A stretch of DNA of 64,000 bases from Sphingobacteriales bacterium (lineage in GTDB: Bacteria; Bacteroidota; Bacteroidia; Chitinophagales; Chitinophagaceae). Both the position numbers and the translations under genes were made by a program. The first letter of the stretch is position 1; each line of letters starts with the position of its first letter. Under the pieces are notes generated by a model. The model made no database searches, was not told the origin of the DNA, and saw only the letters and a program-made list of their open reading frames with translations. The stretch lies in contig JACPUV010000054.1 in NCBI GenBank assembly GCA_016192105.1, positions 1-64,000 of the forward strand, given 5' to 3'. Shown here piece after piece: positions 17,578 to 26,713 of the stretch.

Positions 17578-18588
17578 TTGAAGAATTCCACTTACAAACT
17601 GCTCCAGCCCTTCATTATGCTGCATATCATTGTGGTCGCGGGTATCCTGGGCTATATGATCATTGAAGGGGCTTCTTTTTCTGACGCGATCTACATGACC
17701 ACGATTACGATCACCACGGTGGGGTACGCGGAAACCTTCCCGCTCTCTTCCGCAGGAAGGGCTTTTACCATGTTCCTGCTGATCACCAGCTGGCTGACTT
17801 ATGCCTTTGTTATCACCCGGATCACGCAGTTTGTGATCAGCGGGGAGCTGAACCAGTATTTTAAAAACCGAAAACTTATGAGAGATATTTCCCGGTTACA
17901 GGATCATGTCATTGTTTGCGGATATGGCCGTAACGGTAACCAGGCCGCCAATATCCTCACCGCCCATAATGTGCCCTTTATCGTGGTGGAAAAGGATGAA
18001 CACCTGGTTCAACGGGTGGATGCGGAAGGCAACGGGATCATCCGGCTGGAAGGGGATGCTACGGATGACGACGTATTACGGGCAGCGGGAGTGGAGCGGG
18101 CCCGGGCTTTGATTACGACCCTTCCCCTGGATGCGCAGAATGTGTTTATTGTGTTATCTGCCCGCTCGCTTAACCCAGGGCTTAAAATTATCAGCCGGGC
18201 TTCCGAGGCTACTTCAGTTGCCAAATTGAAGAAGGCCGGGGCGGATAATGTGATCATGCCGGATTTTATAGGAGGCACTCATATGGCCACCCTGATCTCC
18301 AAGCCGGATGTGGTGGAGTTTATCGACTTCCTGTCGGGGGAACAGGGGCATTCCATTCATATGGAATCCGTGAGCTTTAATGATCTCCCGCTTTCATTAA
18401 AGGATAAATCCCTGCACGATGTAATGGGGTGGAAGAAGACCGGAGTCAATTGTATCGGTATCAAAGATAAAGAGGGCAACTTCCTGATCAACCCCCCGGA
18501 AGATACCTATATCACCCCGGGTATGCGGGTGATCGTATTGGGAACGATAGAACAGATCCGTGAAATGAAAGGGAACCTGCAATCCTGA
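17578..18588 (+). CDS. Potassium channel with TrkA-N/TrkA-C (RCK) domains
   Basis: 336 residues. Two membrane helices (about 10-30 and 58-82) flank a pore loop with the filter TTVGYAE (Thr47-Glu52). A cytoplasmic RCK/TrkA-N domain follows (HVIVCGYGRNGNQAA, an NAD-binding Rossmann start near residue 111), then a TrkA-C domain (about 245-335). It probably conducts K+ under nucleotide or ion control. The start codon is TTG: an in-frame TAG stands immediately before it and the next ATG (residue 14) would cut into the first helix. A TAnnTTTG-like box (TACATTTG, 17554-17561) is nearby. The filter is odd in reading GYA where most K+ channels have GYG. Confidence 0.88.
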   Translation: MKNSTYKLLQPFIMLHIIVVAGILGYMIIEGASFSDAIYMTTITITTVGYAETFPLSSAGRAFTMFLLITSWLTYAFVITRITQFVISGELNQYFKNRKLMRDISRLQDHVIVCGYGRNGNQAANILTAHNVPFIVVEKDEHLVQRVDAEGNGIIRLEGDATDDDVLRAAGVERARALITTLPLDAQNVFIVLSARSLNPGLKIISRASEATSVAKLKKAGADNVIMPDFIGGTHMATLISKPDVVEFIDFLSGEQGHSIHMESVSFNDLPLSLKDKSLHDVMGWKKTGVNCIGIKDKEGNFLINPPEDTYITPGMRVIVLGTIEQIREMKGNLQS

Positions 18589-18606
18589 CGGGAAGAGCTG
18601 TAAACT

Positions 18607-18630
18607 AAAAAGCCCCTCTGTGGAAGGGGC
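18607..18630 (-). terminator. Intrinsic terminator of the FKBP gene
   Basis: GCCCCT (18612-18617) and AGGGGC (18625-18630) pair. Read on the minus strand, the stem is followed by TTTTT (18607-18611). It is 22 bases past the stop of the FKBP-type gene. The convergent K+ channel gene could use the stem but has no T-tract on its strand. Confidence 0.7.
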
Positions 18631-18652
18631 CCTGGATATTTCAGCAGTATTC

Positions 18653-19381
18653 TTATTGTTTTCTTTTAACGCCCAGCAATTCTACTTCAAAAATGAGCAT
18701 GGAGCCGCCCGGGATATCCCTGTTGTCATACGCTCCGTATCCCAGTGTATAAGGAATATAGAATTTATATTTGGAACCCACTGTCATCAGTTGCAGGCCT
18801 TCCGTCCAGCCGGCAATAACATGATTCAGCGGGAATGTGATGGGTTCGCCCCGGTCATAAGAGTTATCAAATCCCTTTCCATCGATAAATGTTCCCCTGT
18901 AATGACAGGTTACACTGTCATCTTTATTGGGTCTTTCCCCGGTACCCTCCCGCAGGACCTCGTACTGCAATCCGCTGGGAGTGGTTTTTACTTCGGGTCT
19001 TTTTTTGTTATTTGCGAGATAGGCTTCGCCGGCGAGGATCGTCCCTTTTGATTTTTCCTGCTGCAGGCGGTTTATATAATTGTTCATGCACTTATTGACT
19101 GCATTGTCATCCAGCAGGGCCTTTTTGTTGCCCAGCACATCATTGATGGCTTTGGAGACCAGGGCGGTGTTCAGCTTTTTAACGCCCTGTTCCTTGTAAA
19201 AATTAGCCACACTGACACCCACCGCATAACTGGCGGAATCATCCATCGTTCTCAGTACCGGCAGGGCGGGCTTGACTGCCGGTTTGGTAGCGGGTTTGGT
19301 AGCAGGTTTTGTTACACCGGGTTGTGCTGCAACATAAAGACCGGAAGCAACCAGGATCATTGATAAGACTGTTTTTTTCAT
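18653..19381 (-). CDS. Exported FKBP-type peptidyl-prolyl cis-trans isomerase
   Basis: 242 residues from the chosen ATG at 19381; an ATG seven codons upstream would spoil the signal peptide (MKKTVLSMILVASGLYVAAQ). A Lys/Pro/Thr-rich linker (TKPATKPATKPAVKPA) precedes an FKBP N-terminal dimerisation region (about 50-135, with ASYAVGVSVANFYKEQG). The FKBP domain follows (about 140-240: SGLQYEVLREGTG, DSVTCHYRGTFIDGKGFDNSYDRGEP, VIAGWTEGLQLMTVGSKY, YGAYD, MLIFEVELL). It resembles Mip/FkpA-type periplasmic folding helpers. It stands alone with its own terminator. Confidence 0.92.
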   Translation of the reverse strand: MKKTVLSMILVASGLYVAAQPGVTKPATKPATKPAVKPALPVLRTMDDSASYAVGVSVANFYKEQGVKKLNTALVSKAINDVLGNKKALLDDNAVNKCMNNYINRLQQEKSKGTILAGEAYLANNKKRPEVKTTPSGLQYEVLREGTGERPNKDDSVTCHYRGTFIDGKGFDNSYDRGEPITFPLNHVIAGWTEGLQLMTVGSKYKFYIPYTLGYGAYDNRDIPGGSMLIFEVELLGVKRKQ

Positions 19382-19467
19382 GTACGATTTATTAGGGGTC
19401 AAAAATACAGTTTGCGGGCATAAATTGGTTGCCTCTCTTCATTTAATTTGGGGGGTAATGCAGGGGG

Positions 19468-20832
19468 TTATAACCAGGTTATCTTGTCGGGGTAGCGGGC
19501 CGCGTAACCCTGTACGAGGTTGCGGATAAAACTGTTCTCCCGGTAATTGGTGAGCATTTCTTTTAGTGTTTCGGGGTTGTCTGCAGGGCAGTCTGCTGGT
19601 ATATAGCCCATTCCGTAGAAGACTCCTTCCAGTACAAGGATGCAGGAGCGGTCATCCTCTCCGAGCCCCTTATCCAGGATGGCAAAGGAGGGCCGGGAAC
19701 TAAGGGTGGCCACGGCCTGCTTTACCCGCTGATTATAGGACCCTGGTTTTTCGATTTGTTCACAGGCACCCCGGCAGCTGCCTTCTTCGATGCCTCCGCA
19801 GGGGCCAATATCTTTTTGCAGGAAACAAAGTTTGGGGCATAGCTGGAAATCCCGGATCAGCTTACGGATCATGGCATGGCCGTCCACGATATAGTGAAAC
19901 GTGCAGACAGGGTTCAGCCGCTTTCGGTTTTTATCGATACCCAGCCGCAGGTAGCCATTCTGATCTTCAAAAAGATAAATGCCATAGACGTCCTCCCATT
20001 TTTTCTGCGAAGTATTAAAAACAGGCCATATTTTTTTGATCTCGGTGGATTCAAGAATACAGGCCATCAGTTCAGTACCGCAGGACTGGTAACTGATACG
20101 GTGGACATGCTGCATGAAATGCTGTTTCTGCCGGCCCTGGGAATTGTTGCTGAAATGGCTGTTGACCCGGTACCGGATATTATTGGCCTTGCCTACATAC
20201 ACCACCTTCCCTTTTTCATTGTGGAAATAATATACCCCGGGAGTATAGGGCAGCTGATCGAAATGTTCCTTGGGGACATTTGGCGGCAATATTGCTTCTT
20301 TGGAATTCCGCCGGAGGCTTTTTTCGATATGTTGCTCCCGGTCATGCTGGAGCAGCAACCGGAAGACTTTTACCGTTGCCTCCGTATCGCCCCCGGCCCG
20401 GTGACGGTCATAAACAGGAATGCCCAGCGACTGGCAGAGTTTACCGAGACTATAGGAAGGGAAGCCGGGGAATATTTTCCGGCTCAGCCGTACCGTGCAG
20501 AGTTTTTTGGTGTTCAGATCAAAGCCGGCGTCTTTCAAATGGGCTTTGATAAAAGAATAATCAAAACTGACATTGTGGGCGATGAATATTTTATCCTTCA
20601 GCAGCTCGTAAACTCTTTCAGCCACTTCTTTAAAGGGGGGAGCGCCGGCGACCATCTGGTTGCTGATACCCGTCATGGCCTGGATAAAATAGGGAATGGG
20701 CTGGCCGGGATTGATCAGGGTTTCATAGCGTTCCACGACCGACTGCCCGTCAAAAATATGAATGCAGATCTCCGTGATTCCATTGGCCGCAGCATAACTG
20801 CCTGTGGTTTCTATGTCAACGATGGCGTACAG
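19468..20832 (-). CDS. DEDDh exonuclease / GIY-YIG nuclease fusion, probable CTG start
   Basis: 454 residues if translation begins at CTG 20830-20832, reading MYAIVDIETTG. The first domain is a DnaQ-like 3'-5' exonuclease: motif I DIETTG (Asp6, Glu8), motif II HNVSFDYSF (about 86-94), motif III HRAGGDTEAT (His144, Asp149). A GIY-YIG domain follows (PGVYYF near 199, VYVGKA near 212) and then a long C-terminal tail. It resembles the exonuclease-Cho/UvrC-like proteins thought to act in DNA repair or end processing. No ATG, GTG or TTG lies between the in-frame TAA and motif I; the first GTG (20734-20736) would delete motif I. An inverted 8-base repeat starts just upstream of the CTG. Confidence 0.82.
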   Translation of the reverse strand: MYAIVDIETTGSYAAANGITEICIHIFDGQSVVERYETLINPGQPIPYFIQAMTGISNQMVAGAPPFKEVAERVYELLKDKIFIAHNVSFDYSFIKAHLKDAGFDLNTKKLCTVRLSRKIFPGFPSYSLGKLCQSLGIPVYDRHRAGGDTEATVKVFRLLLQHDREQHIEKSLRRNSKEAILPPNVPKEHFDQLPYTPGVYYFHNEKGKVVYVGKANNIRYRVNSHFSNNSQGRQKQHFMQHVHRISYQSCGTELMACILESTEIKKIWPVFNTSQKKWEDVYGIYLFEDQNGYLRLGIDKNRKRLNPVCTFHYIVDGHAMIRKLIRDFQLCPKLCFLQKDIGPCGGIEEGSCRGACEQIEKPGSYNQRVKQAVATLSSRPSFAILDKGLGEDDRSCILVLEGVFYGMGYIPADCPADNPETLKEMLTNYRENSFIRNLVQGYAARYPDKITWL

Positions 20833-20901
20833 GGTTGAGGGTTTCGGGGATGATGGGTTGGTAAGTTAGCAAGTTAACCTGTAAACTTGTCAACTTATCA
20901 A
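20833..20901. repeat. Inverted pair of 8-base tandem repeats between divergent genes
   Basis: The left arm is AAGTTAGC + AAGTTAAC (20863-20878). After 5 bases the right arm is AACTTGTC + AACTTATC (20884-20899), the inverse of the left-arm theme. G-rich GGGTTGA/GGGTTTC heptads (20833-20860) run from this element to the exonuclease start. The whole lies in the 110-bp gap between two divergently transcribed genes, where both promoters should be. Confidence 0.75.
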
Positions 20902-20942
20902 TCCTAAAGTCAGATATTTGGGTACTAAATTTCGTAAAAAAA

Positions 20943-21905
20943 ATGGGGACTGCGCAGGAAGAGGAAAAGTTTTTGATGTTCCGCAACCGGATGCAAAAAG
21001 TGTACCGCCACCTGGGCAAGCAGGCCCGGAGGCTGGGGGTCAGTTGTTACCGGGTTTATGATCACGACCTGCCCGAGTTTCCGCTCTGCATAGAACTTTA
21101 CGGGGAAAAACTCTATGTCGCGGAATACAAGCGCCGCCACGGGATGACGGAAGCGGAACATGATGCCTGGATGGCGCGCACACTGGATGTGGCGGCTGAA
21201 GTGCTGGGGCTGGATGGCTCCAACCTGTTTCTCAAACTAAGGCAGCGTAAACCGGGCCGGCTGGGGCAATACCAGAAATACGATACAGTGCAGCATGAAT
21301 TCGTGGTGGATGAAAACGGGCTGAAGTTTATCGTTAACCTGAGCGATTACCTGGATACCGGTTTATTTCTCGATCACCGCATGACCCGGCAACTGGTAAA
21401 GAGCCTGTCCGGGGGAAAGAAAGTCCTCAACCTTTTTGCTTATACCGGTTCTTTCTCCGTGTATGCAGCAGCCGGCGGGGCGGCCGAAGTGCAGACAGTG
21501 GACCTGTCGAAGACCTACCTGAACTGGGCCGAAAGAAACCTGGCGCTGAACGGATTCACGGAAAAAGAAAAGTACAAAACCATTCATGCAGATGTAAAGG
21601 CCTACCTGAAGACCCTGCCCCCTGCTTATTTTGACCTGGTTATAATGGACCCTCCGACTTTCAGCAACAGCAAGCGGATGGATGATATCCTGGATATACA
21701 GCGGGACCATGCGGAACTGATCAATGATTGCCTGCAGGCCCTGCAGCCGGGCGGCCTGCTGTTCTTTAGTACCAACTACCGGAAATTTGTACCGGACAAA
21801 GAGAAGATACAATCTCCCCTGATAAAGGACATCACCAAAGCGACCACCCCGTTTGATTTTGAAGGCCGGTTGTACCGCCTTTGTTACCAGGTTACCCGGC
21901 CCTGA
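20943..21905 (+). CDS. RlmK-like 23S rRNA methyltransferase (class I SAM-dependent)
   Basis: 320 residues. The N-terminus (MFRNRMQKVYRHLGKQARRLGVSCYRVYDHDLPEF) is typical of the RlmK half of the E. coli RlmL/RlmK fusion, which makes m7G at 23S position 2069. The SAM-binding fold follows: GLFLDHRMTR, VLNLFAYTGSFSVYAAAGGA (motif I), VDLSKTYLNWAERN, and the motif DPPTFSNSK near residue 238. Here the domain stands alone without the RlmL part. The related RlmI family is possible but usually has a PUA domain, absent here. The stop is one base from the convergent lipase stop. Confidence 0.84.
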   Translation: MGTAQEEEKFLMFRNRMQKVYRHLGKQARRLGVSCYRVYDHDLPEFPLCIELYGEKLYVAEYKRRHGMTEAEHDAWMARTLDVAAEVLGLDGSNLFLKLRQRKPGRLGQYQKYDTVQHEFVVDENGLKFIVNLSDYLDTGLFLDHRMTRQLVKSLSGGKKVLNLFAYTGSFSVYAAAGGAAEVQTVDLSKTYLNWAERNLALNGFTEKEKYKTIHADVKAYLKTLPPAYFDLVIMDPPTFSNSKRMDDILDIQRDHAELINDCLQALQPGGLLFFSTNYRKFVPDKEKIQSPLIKDITKATTPFDFEGRLYRLCYQVTRP

Positions 21906-21906
21906 A

Positions 21907-23007
21907 TTATTTCAGCCCATAATTTTTTTTCAGCAGGTAGGAATAGGGCGCAAACAGATGGTGGATGAATGTTTTGTTTTTATCATCCGGAAACAGTTGC
22001 CGGTATTCTTCATCAGGAAGCAGTACCACCGGTGTGCCGGCCCGCATATAGTTATTGCCGTGAACATAACCCGGTTCTTTCAGTTGCGGCAGGGCCTTCC
22101 GGATACCGAGTTTATATAGTTTATGTCCCAGGTATTTTTCAAACTTGCGTTGTGCTTTACGGGGTTTCCGTTCCAGTTTATCATAGACCACTCCTCCCGC
22201 TATCCGGACCAGAAATTTTTGTTTTTTCAGGATGGTTTTAACATTGATCAGCGGGTTCACCGGGTTAAAATCCTGAAGGGTCTGTATGGAAAAAGGAGAT
22301 TCCGGCACCCAGTCAGCTGCATTCACCACCGTGAGGGCCCAGCCGCCCCGGGTGATATAATCATAGTCATACGCATAATAGAGATTGCCCGGTTTGGGGG
22401 CCGCGCTGCAATAGGTTTTAAATAAAATATTCCCGGGGATGGCTCCCTTTTTTTGTTCATAGTAAAGGTAAGAACGCAGCAGGTAAGCGATAGCACCACC
22501 CTGGCTGTGCCCGAATATATAAAATTCAGTTGTGCCTTTTTCCCGGTGAAGCTGATTGATGTGTTCAATAATTCCCGGGACCAGGTGCCCCAGGGCGATG
22601 GTCCAGCCCGCGTGAACGGCCGCTGCAGGGTTCTCTGCCAACTGGTAATTAAACACGGTGCTGTCATTTAACTGCAGGCTGCCGGTGGCGGGAATCATGG
22701 GGGCATAGAAGTTGGCCATCCAACTGGTGGTTTTGTTCACGGTTCCGCGGATATTGATCACGCCGACATTGTCGTCCCTGCGGTAAAGGCTCCAACGGTT
22801 GAGCAGTCCCAGTTCGGGGGAAAGGAATTCCAGTTGGTAGGGGTCTTTAGTTTTCATCCGTTCCAGGGAATCGGGAATGCTGCTCCCGTGAAAAGTAACC
22901 GATAACAGGTCGGCATACTCGCGGGGGTCAAAGCCGGGTTGCAGGATCGTTTGCGAGCGGGCAGAACAAAAGACCAGTAAAAGCAGGAGGGTTGGTAACC
23001 GTTTCAT
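21907..23007 (-). CDS. Secreted class 3 (Fungal-lipase-like) lipase family protein
   Basis: 366 residues from ATG 23007, which gives a clean signal peptide (MKRLPTLLLLLVFCSARSQ); an upstream ATG adds 14 unhelpful residues. The lipase class 3 elbow is FGHSQGGAIAYLLRSYLYYE, with the nucleophile Ser168. It is preceded by the oxyanion-strand pattern VGVINIRGTVNK. An Asp in the VNAADWVPESPF region and a C-terminal His in GYVHGNNYM may complete the triad. It probably acts on lipids or esters in the periplasm or outside the cell. It converges tightly with the RlmK-like gene (one-base gap). Confidence 0.86.
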   Translation of the reverse strand: MKRLPTLLLLLVFCSARSQTILQPGFDPREYADLLSVTFHGSSIPDSLERMKTKDPYQLEFLSPELGLLNRWSLYRRDDNVGVINIRGTVNKTTSWMANFYAPMIPATGSLQLNDSTVFNYQLAENPAAAVHAGWTIALGHLVPGIIEHINQLHREKGTTEFYIFGHSQGGAIAYLLRSYLYYEQKKGAIPGNILFKTYCSAAPKPGNLYYAYDYDYITRGGWALTVVNAADWVPESPFSIQTLQDFNPVNPLINVKTILKKQKFLVRIAGGVVYDKLERKPRKAQRKFEKYLGHKLYKLGIRKALPQLKEPGYVHGNNYMRAGTPVVLLPDEEYRQLFPDDKNKTFIHHLFAPYSYLLKKNYGLK

Positions 23008-23086
23008 CAGGACGAAGAGTTTCCTGCAATTTACATGATCAGTTTTCAAAAACCAGCTTACCGGGTTATTTAAAGCGGGCTGAAAT

Positions 23087-26000
23087 TTGTATTTTGTAGT
23101 TTTAAGTATAACTACTCATTTGAAAGACGCAGTTTACACGGTTAGGATTTTTCTTTTGCAGCTGCTGTTGTTTGTTTCTGAAAACGGCGTGGCACAGGTA
23201 TATTTTAATGCCAGGGCCCTCACGGCTAGTAACGGATTGTCGGATAACAGGATTACCTGTTTTTATAAAGACAGGAAGGGCTTTATGTGGATTGGAACAA
23301 AGAACGGGCTGAACAGGTATGATGGTCATTCGTTTAAGATATTTCGCCCCGGATCGGGCAATTCAATATCCAATGAAGTAATCAATGATATTGAAGAAGA
23401 CAGGGAAGGAAGGATTTGGGTGGCAACAATGGAAGGGCTTAACTTTTATGACCCGGTACAGAACAAATGGGGGCTGATCATGCCTGATACAAAAGAATCG
23501 GCACTTGACCTGCCCAACTTTATCGTTTGGGACATCTGGTTTGATCAAAACGGGCTTCTTTGGATCGCTTCCGATGTGTTTGAGTTTACCAGTTATGATA
23601 TCCATAAGAAAAAATTTACTTATTACGACTGGCCATCATTTGCCAGGAGCCGGTTGAATTTTCCCGGTACGGGAAAATACAGTTCTATCCTGAAATTTAC
23701 TGCAGCCGGTAATGAGGAGTTCTGGCTGGGCACAACAAAAGGGCTTGTAAAATTAAATACCCGTACAAAGGAATTCAGCTTTGCCGGCGGCGGGTATTAT
23801 TCCGATGTTACGGACCTCCGGTATGACAAGCCCCATCAAAAAGTGTATCTCTCAGTCCAGGAGGGCAGGTTATTTAGCTATGATGAAAAGGATAAAGTTT
23901 ACCGGGTTGTACCGGTATTGCACGAGCCATATCCTTCAATCCGGTTTTCGGTACCGGGTAAAAATGAATTATGGTTGGCTTCTGTAAATGGCCTGGTAAA
24001 AATTGATGATAACAGGAAGCAGGCAAGCCTGATGGTTCATATTCCCCAAATATCCGGCTCCCTTTTACCCGGTGTTGTGAGCAGCATATTCATTGATGAT
24101 AATATGATTCGCTGGGTGGGCACTACAAATGGCATTTCAGTATATGACCCGATAAATAATGAAAGTTCCTTTCTCCCTTTGCTGAATGTTTCCGGGAAAG
24201 AAGAAATGAACAGGGTAGGTGGGGCCTTGTTTGACAGTGCCAGCAACTGTTATTTTGTTTGTACAAAAACACCGGCGGCTGTCTTTATTATTAACAGCAG
24301 CACGGGAGCCATTAAGAAAGTGACAACTGATGCAAAAGGCAAAACCTTATCGTCCTGTATGACTGTAAAGGCAGACCGGCAAAAAGAATTATGGCTGCTA
24401 ACGGAAAAAAATGTTTACAGGTATGACCGCCTGTCGGGTCAGTTTATTTTATTCCCCACGCCCCTTTTGTCAAAAACTCCGGTATTCCGTGATATGGTTC
24501 AGGATGCAGAGGGTAATTATTGGTTTAGTTCTTATAACGGCAAGATATTTTACTATAAAACAAAAGAAAAATCCTTTCACCATTTTGAGGATACGGTAAC
24601 CGGGAACATCAGCTCTGCAACCGGTCTTGCTTTTGACCCGGTAAATAAAAAAATATTTATCGGGACTTTCGGCACTTATCTTTTTATGTATGACCTGGTC
24701 AGCAAAAAGATATCCGGTTTTTATGATTTGGAGATAAACCGGAATTATTCCAGATTGAACCTGGTTAATGATATTGCCACTGATCACAAAGGAAGGGTTT
24801 GGGTAGCCACTCATACAGGTGGTGTATTCAGGTATGAACCCGGGATGCCTTATGAAAAATCGTTTACACAATTTGACATGAGAAAAGGCTTGGATAATAA
24901 TAGCATTCTCTCCTTGTGCAGTGATGGTGATTCGACGATCTGGCTCTTATCTGCTAACGGGATTTCAGCCATCAGTAGCAGCGGCAGGTTTTTGTTCAGT
25001 CTTAAACAGGAGCAGGTGTTTAGTTTTTCTTCTTATTTTTCTGACAATAAACTCCCGCATTATATTTCCTATAACCCGTTTAAAAAAGAATTACTCACTG
25101 GTGTTGGCGGGGGGCTTTTGTTTTATTCTTCAATTGCGCCTGATACCTCCCTTCATTTCCCGGTAGTTTTGACCAGTATAAAAGCCGGCGCTGATGAAAT
25201 TGCAAAAGGGGCAACGGCTATCCCTTTTCACTATAAAACTATTTCTTTTCAGTTTGCAGGCCTGTATTACGGAAATTCAACCCGCCTGTCCTATCAGTAT
25301 AAACTGGAAGGATATGATAAAGAATGGCAGAAACCAGCCCGGGGATTTGAAGCAAGTTACCAGAATTTGCCTGCTGGTCATTATCGTTTTCAGGCCAGGG
25401 CAGTGGATGACCAGGGGAATATAAAAGGGGACACCGGTTTTTTTTCTTTTTATATCAAACCTCCATTTTGGCAAACAGGGTGGTTTATCCTGCTGCTTGT
25501 TTTCATTTCTGCTGCTTTGCTGTACCGCTTTATTTCTTCGTTACGGCAAAAATTGAAAACGGAAAAATTACTCAACTCGTTTGCGACTTCTTTATATGGT
25601 CAAAATACTGTGGATGATATTTTATGGGATACGGCACGCAACTGCATTGAAAAAATCGGGTTTGCGGATTGCGTGATTTACCAAAAGGATGAAACCCGCG
25701 GAATGCTGATACAAAGAGCGGCATTTGGTCCCAAAAACCCGGCCAGGCGGGAGATACTTAACCCTATTGAGATACCTGAAGGGAAAGGAATCGTAGGGGC
25801 GGTTGCTAAAACAGGAAAGGCGGAAATCGTTAAAAACACGATGAAGGACCCCCGTTATATTGTTGATGATGAAAAACGATTGTCCGAGATCAGCGTTCCG
25901 GTGATAGTGGACAGGAAAGTATTTGCCGTTATTGATTCCGAGCACCCTCAAAAGAATTTTTTCAGGCAATACCACCTGCGGTTGTTGCAGAAAATTGCCG

Positions 26001-26641
26001 CTATCTGTGCTGAGCGTATTTCCAAATACCTTGCCGAAGAAAGAATAAGGACCAAGATCGCCCGTGATCTTCATGACGAAATGGGGTCTACGCTTACCAG
26101 TATCAATATTACAAGTAAAGTAGCGATGCAGGAGGGTATGCAAGAGGAGAAAGTAAAACAGTACCTGCAAAAAATAAAGGACAACTCCGGCCGTATGATG
26201 GAAAGCATGAGCGATATTGTCTGGGCAATCAACCCGGCTAATGACAGTTTTGATAAAGTAGTGCTCCGGATGAAAGAATTTGCAGCAGAAATCCTGGAAC
26301 CGGCACGCATCAATTATTATTTTAATGAAGAAGGCGAATTGGACAAAGTGCAACTGAACCTGGAACAACGAAAGGATATTTATATGATATTCAAGGAAGC
26401 GCTGAATAACGCCGTAAAATACAGCGGGGCCACGGAAATAAATATCACGCTGCAAAAACGGGAAGAAGCGCTCCGGATGATCCTGATGGACAACGGGAAT
26501 GGATTTGACAGCGCCGGAACATTTCCCGGAAATGGATTGAAGAACATGCAGGGCCGCTCAGCGGAAATGAAGGCCGGTTTACGGATAGACTCCATAAAAG
26601 GGGCCGGCACTACGGTCATCCTGGAGGTCGGCATCACATGA
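23087..26641 (+). CDS. Reg_prop/Y_Y_Y two-component sensor histidine kinase (HisKA_3)
   Basis: About 1184 residues. A signal peptide is followed by a large periplasmic two-propeller sensor made of Reg_prop repeats (about 45-700; units such as GFMWIGTKNGLNRYDG, GRIWVATMEGLNFYDP, GRVWVATHTGGVFRYEP). Then come a Y_Y_Y domain (about 730-790), one membrane helix (about 797-817), a GAF domain (about 838-985), HisKA_3 with the phospho-His in ARDLHDEMGST near residue 995, and a HATPase domain (DNGNGFDS). No response-regulator domain is fused, unlike hybrid Bacteroides HTCS proteins. Its partner regulator starts 72 bases downstream. The start is TTG at 23087 or, better for the signal peptide (MKDAVYTVRIFLLQ), TTG at 23120. 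The ligand is unknown. The DNA is AT-richer than the genes to its left. Confidence 0.9.
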   Translation: MYFVVLSITTHLKDAVYTVRIFLLQLLLFVSENGVAQVYFNARALTASNGLSDNRITCFYKDRKGFMWIGTKNGLNRYDGHSFKIFRPGSGNSISNEVINDIEEDREGRIWVATMEGLNFYDPVQNKWGLIMPDTKESALDLPNFIVWDIWFDQNGLLWIASDVFEFTSYDIHKKKFTYYDWPSFARSRLNFPGTGKYSSILKFTAAGNEEFWLGTTKGLVKLNTRTKEFSFAGGGYYSDVTDLRYDKPHQKVYLSVQEGRLFSYDEKDKVYRVVPVLHEPYPSIRFSVPGKNELWLASVNGLVKIDDNRKQASLMVHIPQISGSLLPGVVSSIFIDDNMIRWVGTTNGISVYDPINNESSFLPLLNVSGKEEMNRVGGALFDSASNCYFVCTKTPAAVFIINSSTGAIKKVTTDAKGKTLSSCMTVKADRQKELWLLTEKNVYRYDRLSGQFILFPTPLLSKTPVFRDMVQDAEGNYWFSSYNGKIFYYKTKEKSFHHFEDTVTGNISSATGLAFDPVNKKIFIGTFGTYLFMYDLVSKKISGFYDLEINRNYSRLNLVNDIATDHKGRVWVATHTGGVFRYEPGMPYEKSFTQFDMRKGLDNNSILSLCSDGDSTIWLLSANGISAISSSGRFLFSLKQEQVFSFSSYFSDNKLPHYISYNPFKKELLTGVGGGLLFYSSIAPDTSLHFPVVLTSIKAGADEIAKGATAIPFHYKTISFQFAGLYYGNSTRLSYQYKLEGYDKEWQKPARGFEASYQNLPAGHYRFQARAVDDQGNIKGDTGFFSFYIKPPFWQTGWFILLLVFISAALLYRFISSLRQKLKTEKLLNSFATSLYGQNTVDDILWDTARNCIEKIGFADCVIYQKDETRGMLIQRAAFGPKNPARREILNPIEIPEGKGIVGAVAKTGKAEIVKNTMKDPRYIVDDEKRLSEISVPVIVDRKVFAVIDSEHPQKNFFRQYHLRLLQKIAAICAERISKYLAEERIRTKIARDLHDEMGSTLTSINITSKVAMQEGMQEEKVKQYLQKIKDNSGRMMESMSDIVWAINPANDSFDKVVLRMKEFAAEILEPARINYYFNEEGELDKVQLNLEQRKDIYMIFKEALNNAVKYSGATEINITLQKREEALRMILMDNGNGFDSAGTFPGNGLKNMQGRSAEMKAGLRIDSIKGAGTTVILEVGIT

Positions 26642-26713
26642 TCAGGGTATATCCGGCTACCCCAAACAATGTTAAGTTGCAGTCGGAAATCAACGCTGAA
26701 TAAACAAATTGCT

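Noticed and set aside
20833..20901. Repeat arrays as CRISPR
   Set aside because: Units are 7-8 bases without spacers of constant length and no cas genes are present.
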